This document shows, piece after piece, positions 18,306-27,718 of a DNA stretch of 64,000 nucleotides. The translations under genes and the position numbers were made by a program. The stretch lies in NCBI RefSeq assembly GCF_900168025.1, contig NZ_FUYN01000002.1:274343-338342 (forward strand), written 5' to 3'. How positions within the stretch are numbered: position 1 is the first letter of the stretch; each line of letters begins with the position of its first letter. The stretch comes from Acetoanaerobium noterae. GTDB taxonomy: Bacteria > Bacillota > Clostridia > Peptostreptococcales > Filifactoraceae. The notes under the pieces are model-generated. The model had not been told where the DNA came from and made no database searches. It saw only the letters and a list, made by a program, of their open reading frames with translations.

Positions 18306-18680
18306 AGTTTTAAAGAAAAAATTAGTAAGATTTTTTAAAAGTTTTCTAAATATTTAATTTCAATAGAAAAGTTATAGATATTAATAATTACGGTATTTAG
18401 CTATAGAATTAATTTTAACTTAGAATTTTACTTAATTAAAAATAAATATATAAAATAATAGGCTATAGTATTGTAAAAACTATTTACAAGTAGTAAAATA
18501 GTTACAGAAATATTACTGCAAATGTTTTAATATTCCAAAAATGGTTATAAATAGCGTATATATATTAATTTCAATAAAAACTCTAATCTTTTCTATTTAT
18601 GTGACGATAAAAGAATATAGTTTTTATTCAATTTTAGCAAGAAGAGTAGTTATGGAATTCAATTGTGGAGGGGTGTCAAA
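18306..18680. other. AT-rich non-coding region before the chemoreceptor gene
   Basis: About 375 bases of very AT-rich DNA with no ORF. The only clear signal is a sigma-28-like promoter near its right end. No c-di-GMP riboswitch consensus, which sometimes precedes clostridial chemoreceptors, was found. Confidence 0.5.
18584..18610 (+). promoter_or_regulatory. Sigma-28 (flagellar/SigD-type) promoter of the chemoreceptor gene
   Basis: TAATCTTT-N11-GACGATAA matches the sigma-28 consensus TAAAGTTT-N11-GCCGATAA at 6 of 8 and 7 of 8 positions with exact spacing. Chemoreceptor genes are common members of that regulon. Transcription would start near 18617, leaving a ~60-base leader before the ATG at 18681. 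Confidence 0.65.
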
Positions 18681-20681
18681 ATGAAAATGAATCTTAAAAC
18701 CAAAATCGTAATCATGCTAATTATTCTTATCACTTTGCCAATGTTTGTTATGGGCTTAAGAAGTACTAGATTAGCAGAGGAAAAAATGTTAGAACAATAT
18801 CTAGCTTCTATGCAAGAGATAAATAAAGCTACTACAACTTCCCTAGAAAATGTGCTAGAAGGGAATGCGAAATCGCTTCAATTACATGCGGGGAATTATA
18901 ATCTTAGAAATATATTAGTGGATCCAACTACGGAGCCGTATTTAGTAGATGCGATAGCTGCATATAGAGACGTGAATCCAAATGTACTAAACTCATTTGT
19001 AGGAACTAGAGAAAAGAAGATGTATATAAGCCCATATATTGAGCTTCCAGCTGACTATGATCCTACTACAAGAGGATGGTATCAGGCTGCAGATGTAACT
19101 GATGAGGTTATTTGGACTGACCCATATGTGGACGCTGGAACGGGAGAAACTGTAATTACAGCGGCTATAAAAATTCCTGAATCAACTGATGGAACATCTC
19201 CTGGAATTACAGGAATAGATTTACAACTTAGCTATTTTTCTGAGTTAATAAGTCAAGTTAAAATAGGTGAAACAGGCGAGGCTTATATAATAGCAAAAGA
19301 TGGTATGATATTTGCCCATCCTAATCCAGAAATGATAGGAAAAAATATCAAGGATATTGGTTTTACTGATGAAACTCTAAACACCTATTTTGAAACAGGA
19401 AGTGGAACCTTAGACTACACTGATGAGGCTACTAAGGATGAAAGATTTATAGTTTATCAGAAATTTACAACTGCTGACTGGATACTAGTAAATACAGTTT
19501 CGTATAAAGAAATTACTGCAGTAACAGACCAAATGACTCTAAATATTATAACTATAGGAGTGATTTCTCTAATAGTTGCAATTCTAATAGGGATATTTGC
19601 TACTGGTTTTGTAACTAAAGCGGTTAAGAATATAGAACAAAAAATGAAGCTAGTAGCAGCTGGGGATTTTACTGTTACTATGGATGTTAAGAGTAATGAT
19701 GAGATAGGAAGTCTAAGTAAAAGCTTTAATATAATGATTGCTGAGGTTAAAGATCTTATGACTGCCACAGTAGGGGTAAGTCAAGAGGTTCTAAAAGCAT
19801 CTGAGAACTTAGCAGCTTTTGCTGAGCAGACTAGCGCGGCATCTACAGATGTTGCAAATACTGTTGATGAAATAGCTAGAGGAGCATCAGACCAAGCAGA
19901 AGAAACTGAAACTGGTGTTCAAATAGCAAATTCGCTATCCGAAAAATTTGAAAATCTAGCTGAAAATAGTAAAGAAATGAACCTTAATGCTCAAAGCACT
20001 TTAGAGGTTAATGAAGAGGGAATTAAGACATTAGAAGAGTTAAAGCAAGCAAGTAAAGTCAGCCTAGAATCTAATGACAGAGTTGAAAAGGCTATTGTGG
20101 ACTTAGATAAGAGTGCAACTTCTATCAATGCAATTCTTGAGACCATAACATCTATAGCTAGTCAGACTAATCTACTTGCACTTAATGCATCTATAGAGGC
20201 GGCTAGAGCAGGAGAAGCAGGAAGAGGGTTTGCCGTAGTTGCTGACGAGATTAGAAAGCTCGCTGAAGGCTCAGACAATGCAGCTCAAGAAATTAAAATA
20301 ATCTTAGATAAGATTCAAAATGAAAGTAAGCACACTGTAAATATTATGCAAGAAGTAAAGGGCATATATGTAGAGCAAGAGATGTCAGTTGAAAAAGTAA
20401 ATTCTGCTTTTGGAGAAATATCTTCTTCTATAGGAAAAGTGGCTCAAAGAATAGAAGAAATGACAACTCAAGTAGCAAGCTTAATGACAGAAAAAGAGAA
20501 AATTGTAAGTACAATGGAAAATATTTCAGCTGTATCTGAAGAAACTGCAGCAGCATCTGAGGAAGTAACGGCTTCTATGCAGCAACAGACAGACGCTGTA
20601 GAACAGGTTGCTCAAAGTGCATCTGGACTTAGTGCTCTTGCAGCTGAGGTTATGGAAAGACTATCTAGATTTAAGATTTAG
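18681..20681 (+). CDS. Methyl-accepting chemotaxis protein with dCache sensor (666 aa)
   Basis: Transmembrane helix 1 (residues ~7-25); an extracellular dCache-type sensor (~30-285) with [18 protein letters not shown]-like signature (here [16 protein letters not shown]), [16 protein letters not shown] and GIDLQLSYF; helix 2 (~290-312); HAMP (~313-365); and a cytoplasmic signalling hairpin with the tip [24 protein letters not shown]. dCache receptors usually bind amino acids or other small metabolites; ligand unknown. The ATG at 18681, seven bases after GGAGGGG, is preferred to an upstream in-frame ATG at 18663. Monocistronic, behind a sigma-28-like promoter. Confidence 0.94.
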   Translation: MKMNLKTKIVIMLIILITLPMFVMGLRSTRLAEEKMLEQYLASMQEINKATTTSLENVLEGNAKSLQLHAGNYNLRNILVDPTTEPYLVDAIAAYRDVNPNVLNSFVGTREKKMYISPYIELPADYDPTTRGWYQAADVTDEVIWTDPYVDAGTGETVITAAIKIPESTDGTSPGITGIDLQLSYFSELISQVKIGETGEAYIIAKDGMIFAHPNPEMIGKNIKDIGFTDETLNTYFETGSGTLDYTDEATKDERFIVYQKFTTADWILVNTVSYKEITAVTDQMTLNIITIGVISLIVAILIGIFATGFVTKAVKNIEQKMKLVAAGDFTVTMDVKSNDEIGSLSKSFNIMIAEVKDLMTATVGVSQEVLKASENLAAFAEQTSAASTDVANTVDEIARGASDQAEETETGVQIANSLSEKFENLAENSKEMNLNAQSTLEVNEEGIKTLEELKQASKVSLESNDRVEKAIVDLDKSATSINAILETITSIASQTNLLALNASIEAARAGEAGRGFAVVADEIRKLAEGSDNAAQEIKIILDKIQNESKHTVNIMQEVKGIYVEQEMSVEKVNSAFGEISSSIGKVAQRIEEMTTQVASLMTEKEKIVSTMENISAVSEETAAASEEVTASMQQQTDAVEQVAQSASGLSALAAEVMERLSRFKI

Positions 20682-20696
20682 AGTATGAAATTTGAG

Positions 20697-20740
20697 AGGC
20701 GGTTTTTGACTAATATATATTTAGTCAGAAACCGCCTTTG
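20697..20740 (+). terminator. Intrinsic terminator after the chemoreceptor gene
   Basis: Long stem: AGGCGGTTT and TGACTAA pair with TTAGTCA and AAACCGCCT around a TATATAT-like loop, then TTTG. Confidence 0.88.
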
Positions 20741-20908
20741 TTGTTATTAAAGCAAGGCTCTCTTACTTATAAAATAGATTTGATTGAATTAATCAGCTAG
20801 ATTTTCATTGCTTTGTTATATTACTGTAATCATTATTTATCTTTACGTATATTTTACTAAGGGGTAGAATATAACTGAATATATAAAATAAATTTTAAAG
20901 GTGATAAT

Positions 20909-21880
20909 TTGAAAAAAATCTTGAAATACCTAATAATTATTTTGACTATTTTAATCGTAATAGCAGCAGCTGGATTTTTTGCGTTCCAGCAATATTACCA
21001 CAAGACTTCATATGAAGAATTTGAAGCAGTAGACACTACTGAGCAGTCAGAAGAGGAAAAAGAACAAAGTGAATTAGATGAGAAATACGGAAAGCTAAAG
21101 AGAGTTAATATTTTGGTAGCTGGAATAGAAGGCGAAAGAACAGATACCTTGATGGTGTTCAGCTACGACAAAGAAGCCAATATAATAGATATAATATCAG
21201 TCCCAAGAGATACCTATGTAGATTATGGCTATGAAGACGCAGGAAGAAGAAAAATAAATGCTGTATATGGATATCCGGACGGTAAAGGTGGAATCAAAGC
21301 GACTGCAAATGCGGTTTCCAAGGTTTTATCCGTACCTATTCATGAGTATATTACTGTTGATTACGATGGGGTAGAGGACGTGGTCGATGCTATAGGAGGA
21401 GTAGAGGTAGATATTCCATTTAACATGAGATATGATGACCCTTACGCAGAGCCACCGCTTCATATTAATCTTAAAAAAGGCGAGCAGTTACTAGATGGAG
21501 AAAAAGCAATTCAGTTTTTAAGATGGAGAAAAAATAACAGTGGAAGTCTAGGAGCAGAGGGCGATATAGGCAGGATTAAAAGACAGCAGGAATTTGTTAT
21601 ATCTGCAATAAAAAAAGGGATTCAGCCTTCGAACTTGACCAAGGCTATTACTATAGGGCTTAAAAATACAAAGACGAGTATGGATTTGAAAGAAGCTATG
21701 TATTTTGGAACAAAGCTAGCTGGACTTAAGGATGAAAATATAAATGCCTACAGCGTGGTAGGAGAAGATGAAATAATAGACGGAATCTGGTATTTTAAGC
21801 ACGATGCTAAGGCTACCAAGGAGCTAATTCGAAACCTTTACCTTGGGATAAAGCCTATAACAGATGATCAGCAGGACTAA
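20909..21880 (+). CDS. LytR-CpsA-Psr (LCP) family protein (323 aa)
   Basis: N-terminal membrane anchor (residues ~5-24), an acidic linker, then the LCP domain: RVNILVAGIEGERTDTLMVFSYDKE, IISVPRDTYVDY, VDYDGVEDVVDAIGGVEVDIP and LLDGEKAIQFLRWRKN...GDIGRIKRQQEF, carrying the conserved Arg and Asp residues. LCP enzymes transfer undecaprenyl-linked glycopolymers to peptidoglycan outside the cell. The start is TTG after AAAGGTGATAA. The next gene lies 30 bases on and may be co-transcribed. Confidence 0.93.
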   Translation: MKKILKYLIIILTILIVIAAAGFFAFQQYYHKTSYEEFEAVDTTEQSEEEKEQSELDEKYGKLKRVNILVAGIEGERTDTLMVFSYDKEANIIDIISVPRDTYVDYGYEDAGRRKINAVYGYPDGKGGIKATANAVSKVLSVPIHEYITVDYDGVEDVVDAIGGVEVDIPFNMRYDDPYAEPPLHINLKKGEQLLDGEKAIQFLRWRKNNSGSLGAEGDIGRIKRQQEFVISAIKKGIQPSNLTKAITIGLKNTKTSMDLKEAMYFGTKLAGLKDENINAYSVVGEDEIIDGIWYFKHDAKATKELIRNLYLGIKPITDDQQD

Positions 21881-21910
21881 TGAATCTTACAATATAAATA
21901 AGATAGAAGG

Positions 21911-22219
21911 ATGATGCACATGAATGAAAATGTAAAAATTTTTATTATAGCAACTCTAGTAATTGCATTTGTGCTATTTTTGCCATCGCTGATAGAAAGT
22001 GCCAAGCTTCTCAGTCCTGAAGCTGGGTTTGCTGATGAAAAAGCTGCTGAGGAAATACTTGATGACAAAAGCAACAATGAAACTCAGCCTATTTTAGAAG
22101 ACGATGAAAAAGAAGAAGATAAAGAGGAAGATCAGATATTGCCTGAAGAGGAAGTACCACAGGAAGTAATGCCAGCAGATGAATTTGATATGAAAATTTT
22201 GCCTGATGATGATAACTAG
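21911..22219 (+). CDS. Small single-pass membrane protein with acidic tail, unknown (102 aa)
   Basis: Not a family I recognise. One hydrophobic helix (residues ~8-25, KIFIIATLVIAFVLFLPSL) is followed by ~75 residues dominated by Glu and Asp with several prolines, probably disordered. Orientation (outside or inside) is not clear. ATGs at 21911, 21914 and 21920 are possible; the GAAGGAT upstream suits 21920 best. It lies between the LCP gene and an MFS transporter, all on the same strand. Confidence 0.55.
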   Translation: MMHMNENVKIFIIATLVIAFVLFLPSLIESAKLLSPEAGFADEKAAEEILDDKSNNETQPILEDDEKEEDKEEDQILPEEEVPQEVMPADEFDMKILPDDDN

Positions 22220-22257
22220 ACTATACAGGTTCTAGTGCAAAACGGGGGACATCGGTG

Positions 22258-23475
22258 ATGAAGGAAAAACTCAGCAGTAACATAAAAAGTTATTTGACAG
22301 CCAATTTTTTGCTTTCATTTTCTGCTGGAGTATTCAGCATGTACGTGGGTATTTTTCTAAAAGAAAGCGGATATACAGAGGATTTTGTAGGGAATATGCT
22401 TTCAGTGCATACTTTATCAACAGCACTATTTTCTCTAGTAGGAGCTTTTCTGATAGGACAAATTGGAAGCAAAAAAAGCTTCATGCTAGGCTCTTTAGCT
22501 GTGTTTTTGGGTTTTGCGCTTATGGGAAATACAGTAAATCCATATCTGCTTATATTTGCAGGTATACTAAGCGGTCTAGGTTTTTCGATGAAGAGCACTG
22601 GAGAGGCTATGTTTCTGAGTGAAAACTCTTCTGCATCTCAAAGGGTGCTTGTTTTTAGTATTAACTTTACTGTTATGAATGCGGGTTTCACAAGTGCAAA
22701 TTTTTTTGGAGGGCTACTGGCGAATTACCTTTCTATAAAGATACCGTATATAGAAGCGATTTTAGCGGTTATAGCACTAGGTGGAGCATTTGCAATAGTG
22801 TCCTTCATTCCGATTTTAACAATAAAACAAAACCAGATAACAAAAAGAAGAAACCTAGGTCAGTACCTAGTCGGATATAAAAATATTTTAGAAAATCGCA
22901 GTGCTTTAGATTTTCTAATATTTAATGCAGTAATAGGAATGGGAGCTGGAATGGTAGTTCCTTTTTTCAGCATCTATCTTAAATATGCTCTAGATATTCA
23001 AGATGCAGTAGTAGGTGGGATACTGTCCTTTTCTCAATTTGGATGTGTTTTAGGTGGCATGCTCATACCGTTGATGGCAAAGAAGCTAGGAGAGCATAAG
23101 TCAGTAGTGGTATGCCAGCTGTTTTCCATACCATTTTTGATATCCATAGCATTTCCTCAAGGCATAATGTTTGTTGCGATTTCTTTCTTTATGCGCTCGT
23201 CTCTTATGAATATGGGAACTCCTATAATCCAAAATCTAGGTATGAACCTAGTGCATCCACTAGATAGAGCCAACCTTTCTAGCCTTATGTCTCTTTCGAG
23301 CAACCTTACAAGAGCTATAGGAATCGCAATAGGAGGCTACATAATGCATAGATATGATTACAACACTCCTTATTACTTTACAGTAGCTCTTTATTTAGTT
23401 GCCACTGTATTATTCATAAAATTATATCAGAGTGAGTTTTTAAAAAAATCACCTTGTCCAGACAAAGTAACCTAG
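22258..23475 (+). CDS. Major facilitator superfamily transporter (405 aa)
   Basis: Twelve predicted membrane helices in two halves joined by a charged loop (ITKRRNLGQYLVGYKNILENRS). The A-like loop between helices 2 and 3 is FLIGQIGSKKSFM, a degenerate MFS signature. The N-terminus MKEKLSSNIKSYLTANFLLSFSAG begins at the ATG at 22258 after GGGGG; a GTG codon lies just before it at 22255. Substrate unknown; drug-efflux or sugar-efflux type are both possible. Confidence 0.85.
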   Translation: MKEKLSSNIKSYLTANFLLSFSAGVFSMYVGIFLKESGYTEDFVGNMLSVHTLSTALFSLVGAFLIGQIGSKKSFMLGSLAVFLGFALMGNTVNPYLLIFAGILSGLGFSMKSTGEAMFLSENSSASQRVLVFSINFTVMNAGFTSANFFGGLLANYLSIKIPYIEAILAVIALGGAFAIVSFIPILTIKQNQITKRRNLGQYLVGYKNILENRSALDFLIFNAVIGMGAGMVVPFFSIYLKYALDIQDAVVGGILSFSQFGCVLGGMLIPLMAKKLGEHKSVVVCQLFSIPFLISIAFPQGIMFVAISFFMRSSLMNMGTPIIQNLGMNLVHPLDRANLSSLMSLSSNLTRAIGIAIGGYIMHRYDYNTPYYFTVALYLVATVLFIKLYQSEFLKKSPCPDKVT

Positions 23476-23521
23476 TAATTGCTATTTCCTGAAAATATTA
23501 GAAAGGCAGGATAATTAAATT

Positions 23522-23860
23522 ATGAAGCTAGCTAACCCATTGTGGTTTAAAATAGTTCTTTGCATTATGTTCATTATGTATACTGTGACGTTGATACCTT
23601 ATATTACGGCTTGGAATTCTATTGCTTATCATTTAGGAATTTATGGTACAGTCTTTTTTATCTGCTATCTTATGATTTTAATATCCATAGGTATGATGCT
23701 CAGAGGCTTTAGAATGGGCTATTATATATTTCTAGGAGCCTCTGCTCTTATTCCGGTGATATATTTGCTTCAAGGCACTAATTTTTCTTTAGAACAAGCA
23801 ATATTAAGGCCAGTTATTTTTTGCGGTCTTGTTGCTTTAGGTGTAAATTCAAAAAAGTAA
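23522..23860 (+). CDS. Small hydrophobic membrane protein, unknown (112 aa)
   Basis: Four predicted membrane helices (residues ~8-26, ~35-57, ~65-85 and ~92-108) in a protein with few charged residues. No family recognised. GAAAGGCAGG precedes the ATG. It follows the MFS gene by 46 bases and ends at a strong terminator, so it is probably the last gene of that transcript. Confidence 0.6.
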   Translation: MKLANPLWFKIVLCIMFIMYTVTLIPYITAWNSIAYHLGIYGTVFFICYLMILISIGMMLRGFRMGYYIFLGASALIPVIYLLQGTNFSLEQAILRPVIFCGLVALGVNSKK

Positions 23861-23865
23861 ACTCA

Positions 23866-23897
23866 AAATTAAGTCTGATTTTAGACTTAATTTTTTT
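23866..23897 (+). terminator. Intrinsic terminator after the small membrane protein
   Basis: Perfect arms AAATTAAGTCT (23866-23876) and AGACTTAATTT (23883-23893) with a T-tract. Confidence 0.85.
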
Positions 23898-23974
23898 GTA
23901 AATACATTTTTTTGTAAAAACCTTATAGTGGTATAAGTGATAAAACAATCCCCGAATGTTATGGAGGAAAGAAT

Positions 23975-25309
23975 GTGAAAAAAATAAAGCCCGTATTACT
24001 GGCAATGGCAGTTGCGCTAGTGTTCACTGGCTGTACCAATATAGCCACGCCAGAGGAATTGATAGAGCCGCCTGAACTTAATCTGGAAAAGCAATCCATG
24101 AAGGAAGCTCTTGAAAAGTTTTTGCCTGAAGATAGCACGATTACAGCTCTTCCAAATCTAGATGGAGTAGATAAGGAGATGGCATTTTCACCTATAGATT
24201 TAAATGATGATGGTCAATTAGAGATGATAGCTTTTTATAAGGATAAAAATACTAAGCTTATGGGAATGCTAATTTTATCTAATAAAAGAGATAAATGGGA
24301 AAAAATTTCAGATATCAAGCTAAACTCTTTTGATATACTTCAGTTTAAGGTACTAGATTTAGACAATGATAAGAATAAAGAAATAGTGCTGGGAACTTAC
24401 TCTGATGAGTCCATTAGCTATGGGAAAAAGCTCACAATACTGAGCTTTAAAGATAATAAGGTCACTTCTATATTAGAAATGCCTTATGCTGGTATGGCGC
24501 TAGGAGATTTAGATAAGGACGATAGCTATGAGATAGCCATTTTATATCAAAACGAAGAGATGATAGAAAATAGACTTAGAATGATGAGAGTGTCTGGAAA
24601 TAAAGTCTCTAGAATAGATGAGAAAATATTTCCTCAAGGGGTAGATCCCTACTCTATAGCTATAGGAAATATCTATGATGATGAGGAAGTAATCTTTGTA
24701 GATTCTTTTTCAGGAATTTACGAAGGACGTACGGATATTTTCTTCTTTAAGGATAAAAAAATAAAAGACATCGAAGATTATAAAGGGTTTAAGCTCAGTG
24801 ATAAGTCCTTTCCAGTTCAGACTAAGGATGTAGACTCTGATGGGATAATGGAGGTTGGTATACCTTTTTCTCCTCCTGACAACGACCAGCTATATGATCC
24901 TCTAAAGCCATGGGTGAAGAGCTATTATAAGATAAATAAGGATTCTACTATGAGCCTTGTCAAGCAGATATACGAAGATTACAAGATGAGCTTTTTGTTT
25001 GAAATTCCAGACAGCTTTGGAAACAACTACAGCATAACTGGCAATGAAACTTCTGATAAGATTGAAATTAATTTTATAGCTAGCAATAAAAAAGCTTATA
25101 AATTAGCTGAAATCAAAATGATAAACAAAACAAAATGGCAGGAAACTGACGAGGTGCTTCAAATAATTTCTGAAACAAATGACGATATTACTGGAGGCAA
25201 GGTAGAAGACCTTTCAAATCAGCTCACTGGAAAAGATAAAGAGCAGTATATCAAGATGAGGTCTGACATTTTAAATCTTTCGAATGTTACTAAACCAAGC
25301 GGAATTTAG
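23975..25309 (+). CDS. Lipoprotein with FG-GAP/VCBS-like repeats (444 aa)
   Basis: GTG start after GGAGGAAAGAAT. The signal peptide ends in lipobox FTGC, so the mature protein is a lipoprotein anchored outside the membrane. At least four acidic blade-type repeats follow: DLNDDGQLEMIAFY, DLDNDKNKEIVLGTY, DLDKDDSYEIAILY and DVDSDGIMEVGIPF. These are the D-x-[DN]-x-[DN]-G calcium-loop pattern of FG-GAP/VCBS propeller proteins. It lies 13 bases before a response regulator and sensor kinase, so it may be an extracellular input or target of that system. This is inference from position. Confidence 0.8.
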   Translation: MKKIKPVLLAMAVALVFTGCTNIATPEELIEPPELNLEKQSMKEALEKFLPEDSTITALPNLDGVDKEMAFSPIDLNDDGQLEMIAFYKDKNTKLMGMLILSNKRDKWEKISDIKLNSFDILQFKVLDLDNDKNKEIVLGTYSDESISYGKKLTILSFKDNKVTSILEMPYAGMALGDLDKDDSYEIAILYQNEEMIENRLRMMRVSGNKVSRIDEKIFPQGVDPYSIAIGNIYDDEEVIFVDSFSGIYEGRTDIFFFKDKKIKDIEDYKGFKLSDKSFPVQTKDVDSDGIMEVGIPFSPPDNDQLYDPLKPWVKSYYKINKDSTMSLVKQIYEDYKMSFLFEIPDSFGNNYSITGNETSDKIEINFIASNKKAYKLAEIKMINKTKWQETDEVLQIISETNDDITGGKVEDLSNQLTGKDKEQYIKMRSDILNLSNVTKPSGI

Positions 25310-25322
25310 GAGGATATAGAGT

Positions 25323-26018
25323 ATGAAATTAATGGTATTAGAGGATGAATATGCAATAAGGAGCTTTGTTACTCTTAACTTAAAAAGAGAAGGCTATGAA
25401 GTGATAGAAGCAGAATCTGGAGAGCAGGCTATAGAGCTATATAATGCCAATCCAGATATTAAGGTGGCTATTCTTGACGTTATGCTTCCTGGGATAGATG
25501 GATTTGAGGTGCTTAAGTATCTTAGAGAGAAAAATCCCCAGATGGGCGTGATTATGCTTACGGCGAGAACTCATGAACAGGATAAGGTGCTAGGACTTGA
25601 GTATGGAGCAGACGATTATATTAGCAAGCCGTTTAGTCCTACAGAGCTAGTTGCTAGAATAAGGTCTCTGATCAGAAGACTTACAAGCAGTCACATAGAT
25701 GAAAAGCAGGATATATTAAAAAGTGGCCCTTTTACTCTTAATCTATCTGATAGAAAATTTTACAAAGCTGAAGAAGAAATTGAGCTGACTCCTAAGGAGT
25801 TTGAAATATTAGAGCTATTTTTAAAGAATGCAAAGAAATCTCTAAGCAGAGACCAGATATTAAACGAAATCTGGGGGAAAAACTATTTTGGAGATTTAAA
25901 GGTAGTCGATGTAAATATGAGACGAATCAGAAAGAAAATAGAAGATGACCCAGCTGAGCCTAGATTTTTAAAGACAGTGTGGGGATATGGATATAGGTGG
26001 GAAGAGGATGGGATTTAA
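25323..26018 (+). CDS. OmpR/PhoP-family response regulator (231 aa)
   Basis: Receiver domain with EDE acidic pocket, phospho-acceptor Asp in VAILDVMLPGIDGFEVL, Thr in IMLTART and Lys in YISKPFSP, then a winged-helix DNA-binding domain (ELTPKEFEILELFLKNAKKSLSRDQILNEIWG and VVDVNMRRIRKKIE, with TVWGYGYRW). It sits between the lipoprotein and the sensor kinase, with the kinase gene overlapping its 3' end by 11 bases. Targets unknown. Confidence 0.95.
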   Translation: MKLMVLEDEYAIRSFVTLNLKREGYEVIEAESGEQAIELYNANPDIKVAILDVMLPGIDGFEVLKYLREKNPQMGVIMLTARTHEQDKVLGLEYGADDYISKPFSPTELVARIRSLIRRLTSSHIDEKQDILKSGPFTLNLSDRKFYKAEEEIELTPKEFEILELFLKNAKKSLSRDQILNEIWGKNYFGDLKVVDVNMRRIRKKIEDDPAEPRFLKTVWGYGYRWEEDGI

Positions 26019-27411
26019 ATCCAGTATCAGAAGTAGGATAATTATAAATTTTGGAGCTATAGTAATTGCTACGGTAGTGGTTTTAGAGGTGTTATTTGTT
26101 GCCTTTGTCCAAAACTACTACTATGGAGGAGTGGAGCAGATTCTAAAGGATAGAGTTAATATATCTGCAGAATTTTTAAACAGATACTTCACTTATTCAT
26201 CAGTAGAAGAAAAAGCTAAATTCCTATTTGAAAATAATATATCCTCTTATGACAATAAATTTTTAGTTCAAATTTTAAATAAAGAAAAAATAGTAGTTAT
26301 GGATTCAAATGGCTTGTCTGAGTTTTCAGTTTTAGAAACTGACGATATAAATGATGCCTTTAACAACAAAATAACTATATATGAAAGCTACAGTGAAATG
26401 ACAGGAGAAAGAATGCTCTCTGCATCTAGACCTCTTCTAAAATATAACCAGATAGATGGAGTGATACGATATACTGTATCTATGGAAAAGGTCGATAGGG
26501 AAGTAAAAAACTATATTCTCGGTGGACTAGCGCTCGGAGCAACGGTTATAATATTTTTCATGCTTTTAGCTTTGATTATTTCAAAATCTATAGTAAACCC
26601 TATAATGAAGCTAAATGTAGTAGCAAAGAGCATGGCAGAAGGTAATTTCGACCAAAAAGCCAAGAAAATCTACGATGACGAAATAGGTCAGCTTACAGAA
26701 ACCATGAACTATATGGCTGAAGAGATTCTAAAAACAGATAAAATTAAAAAGGATTTCATTTCATCTATATCACATGAGCTACGAACACCACTTACATCTA
26801 TAAAAGGATGGAGTGAGACCTTGATGATGGAGGAGTCTGTATCTCAAAATGAAGCTCTAGGTATGGGACTTGGAATCATATCTGGAGAAGCAGATAGACT
26901 AAAGGATATGGTTGAAGAGCTCTTGGATTTTTCTAGACTAGAATCCAGCAGGATGAAAGTAGTAAAAAGAAAAATTAATCCAAAACACGTGCTCGAGCAG
27001 GTATATAGACAGCTTCAGCCAAGAGCTGCCCATATAACCTTAAGCTGCAATAAAATAGGTAAAGATACAATGATTATGGGAGATGAAAATAGATTAAGAC
27101 AGGTCTTTATAAATCTTCTAGCAAACGCAATTAAGTTTACTCCAGCTGGCGGAAGTGTTCAGATAGAAGCGGAAGGTCAGGATGAGCAAATCATAATAAG
27201 ATTTATAGACACAGGGCTAGGTATTTCAAAAGAAGATCTTCCAAATGTAACTCAAAAATTCTATAAAGGAAATCAAACCATGGCAGGAAGTGGACTGGGA
27301 CTTTCTATAGTTGACGAGATACTAAAGCTTCACGATGCAAAATTCTATATAGATAGTAAGCTAGGAGAAGGAACCACTGTAACAGTTATAATACCAGCAG
27401 TTACAGAATAA
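26008..27411 (+). CDS. Membrane sensor histidine kinase (467 aa)
   Basis: Two membrane helices (residues ~12-32 and ~172-195) bracket a ~140-residue extracellular sensor. HAMP (~196-245), HisKA with FISSISHELRTPLTSIKGWSE and HATPase with LANAIKFTPAGGS, IRFIDTGLGIS and GSGLGLSIV follow. This is the WalK/PhoR-like layout. The ATG at 26008 overlaps the response regulator end by 11 bases and follows GGAAGAGG; an upstream in-frame ATG at 25987 lies deeper in that gene. Signal unknown. Confidence 0.94.
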   Translation: MGFKSSIRSRIIINFGAIVIATVVVLEVLFVAFVQNYYYGGVEQILKDRVNISAEFLNRYFTYSSVEEKAKFLFENNISSYDNKFLVQILNKEKIVVMDSNGLSEFSVLETDDINDAFNNKITIYESYSEMTGERMLSASRPLLKYNQIDGVIRYTVSMEKVDREVKNYILGGLALGATVIIFFMLLALIISKSIVNPIMKLNVVAKSMAEGNFDQKAKKIYDDEIGQLTETMNYMAEEILKTDKIKKDFISSISHELRTPLTSIKGWSETLMMEESVSQNEALGMGLGIISGEADRLKDMVEELLDFSRLESSRMKVVKRKINPKHVLEQVYRQLQPRAAHITLSCNKIGKDTMIMGDENRLRQVFINLLANAIKFTPAGGSVQIEAEGQDEQIIIRFIDTGLGISKEDLPNVTQKFYKGNQTMAGSGLGLSIVDEILKLHDAKFYIDSKLGEGTTVTVIIPAVTE

Positions 27412-27551
27412 GTATGAAATAAGATTGTTAGAAGAACTACGAAATTTCACTATAGAAAGAGCATGATAGCTATATAGTAAAACATGGAAATTAATTTGAG
27501 CATAAAAGCATATAATAAATCAAAATATTCAAAAAACTTTTCTTTTAAGTA

Positions 27552-27580
27552 TTGATGAATTGACTTTGTGATGGTAAAAT
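27552..27580 (+). promoter_or_regulatory. Promoter of the eut operon
   Basis: TTGATG (27552-27557) is separated by 17 bases from TAAAAT (27575-27580). Transcription would begin about 27587, ~15 bases before the first EutV hairpin. A TTGACT at 27560-27565 overlaps the spacer and has no good -10 partner. Confidence 0.5.
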
Positions 27581-27601
27581 TAGGTAAGTAAAATTTTGTG
27601 A

Positions 27602-27661
27602 GTGCTCCACATAGGCGTGTAGCACATGAAGTCAATGTTTACTAGCAAAGAGGCTAAAAAC
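27602..27661 (+). promoter_or_regulatory. EutV (ANTAR) dual-hairpin binding site
   Basis: P1 at 27602-27625: GTGCT and CAC pair with GTG and AGCAC around the hexaloop ATAGGC. P2 at 27637-27661: TAGC pairs with GCTA around hexaloop AAAGAG, with weaker outer pairs. Both loops have A at position 1 and G at position 4, the ANTAR recognition rule. P2's loop and 3' arm are also the 5' arm of the terminator at 27647-27688, so P2 and the terminator are mutually exclusive. EutV binding would favour read-through into eutS. Confidence 0.85.
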
Positions 27662-27688
27662 AGCTTATGTTTTTATGTCTCTTTTTTT
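27647..27688 (+). terminator. Regulated terminator in the eut leader
   Basis: AAAGAG and AAAAAC pair with GTTTTT and CTCTTT, with an internal loop and a T7 run. It overlaps the second EutV hairpin and lies 31 bases before eutS. Confidence 0.85.
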
Positions 27689-27718
27689 ATTGTGATTTAA
27701 CAAGGCGGGAGGGTTTTC

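Noticed and set aside
18306-18583. c-di-GMP riboswitch before the chemoreceptor gene
   Set aside because: The region is almost pure A/T and lacks the GC-rich paired stems and tetraloop-receptor of that class.
27412-27601. EutX/Rli55-like RNA with a B12 riboswitch upstream of eutS
   Set aside because: The gap is too short for a cobalamin aptamer and no B12-box-like conserved segment is seen.
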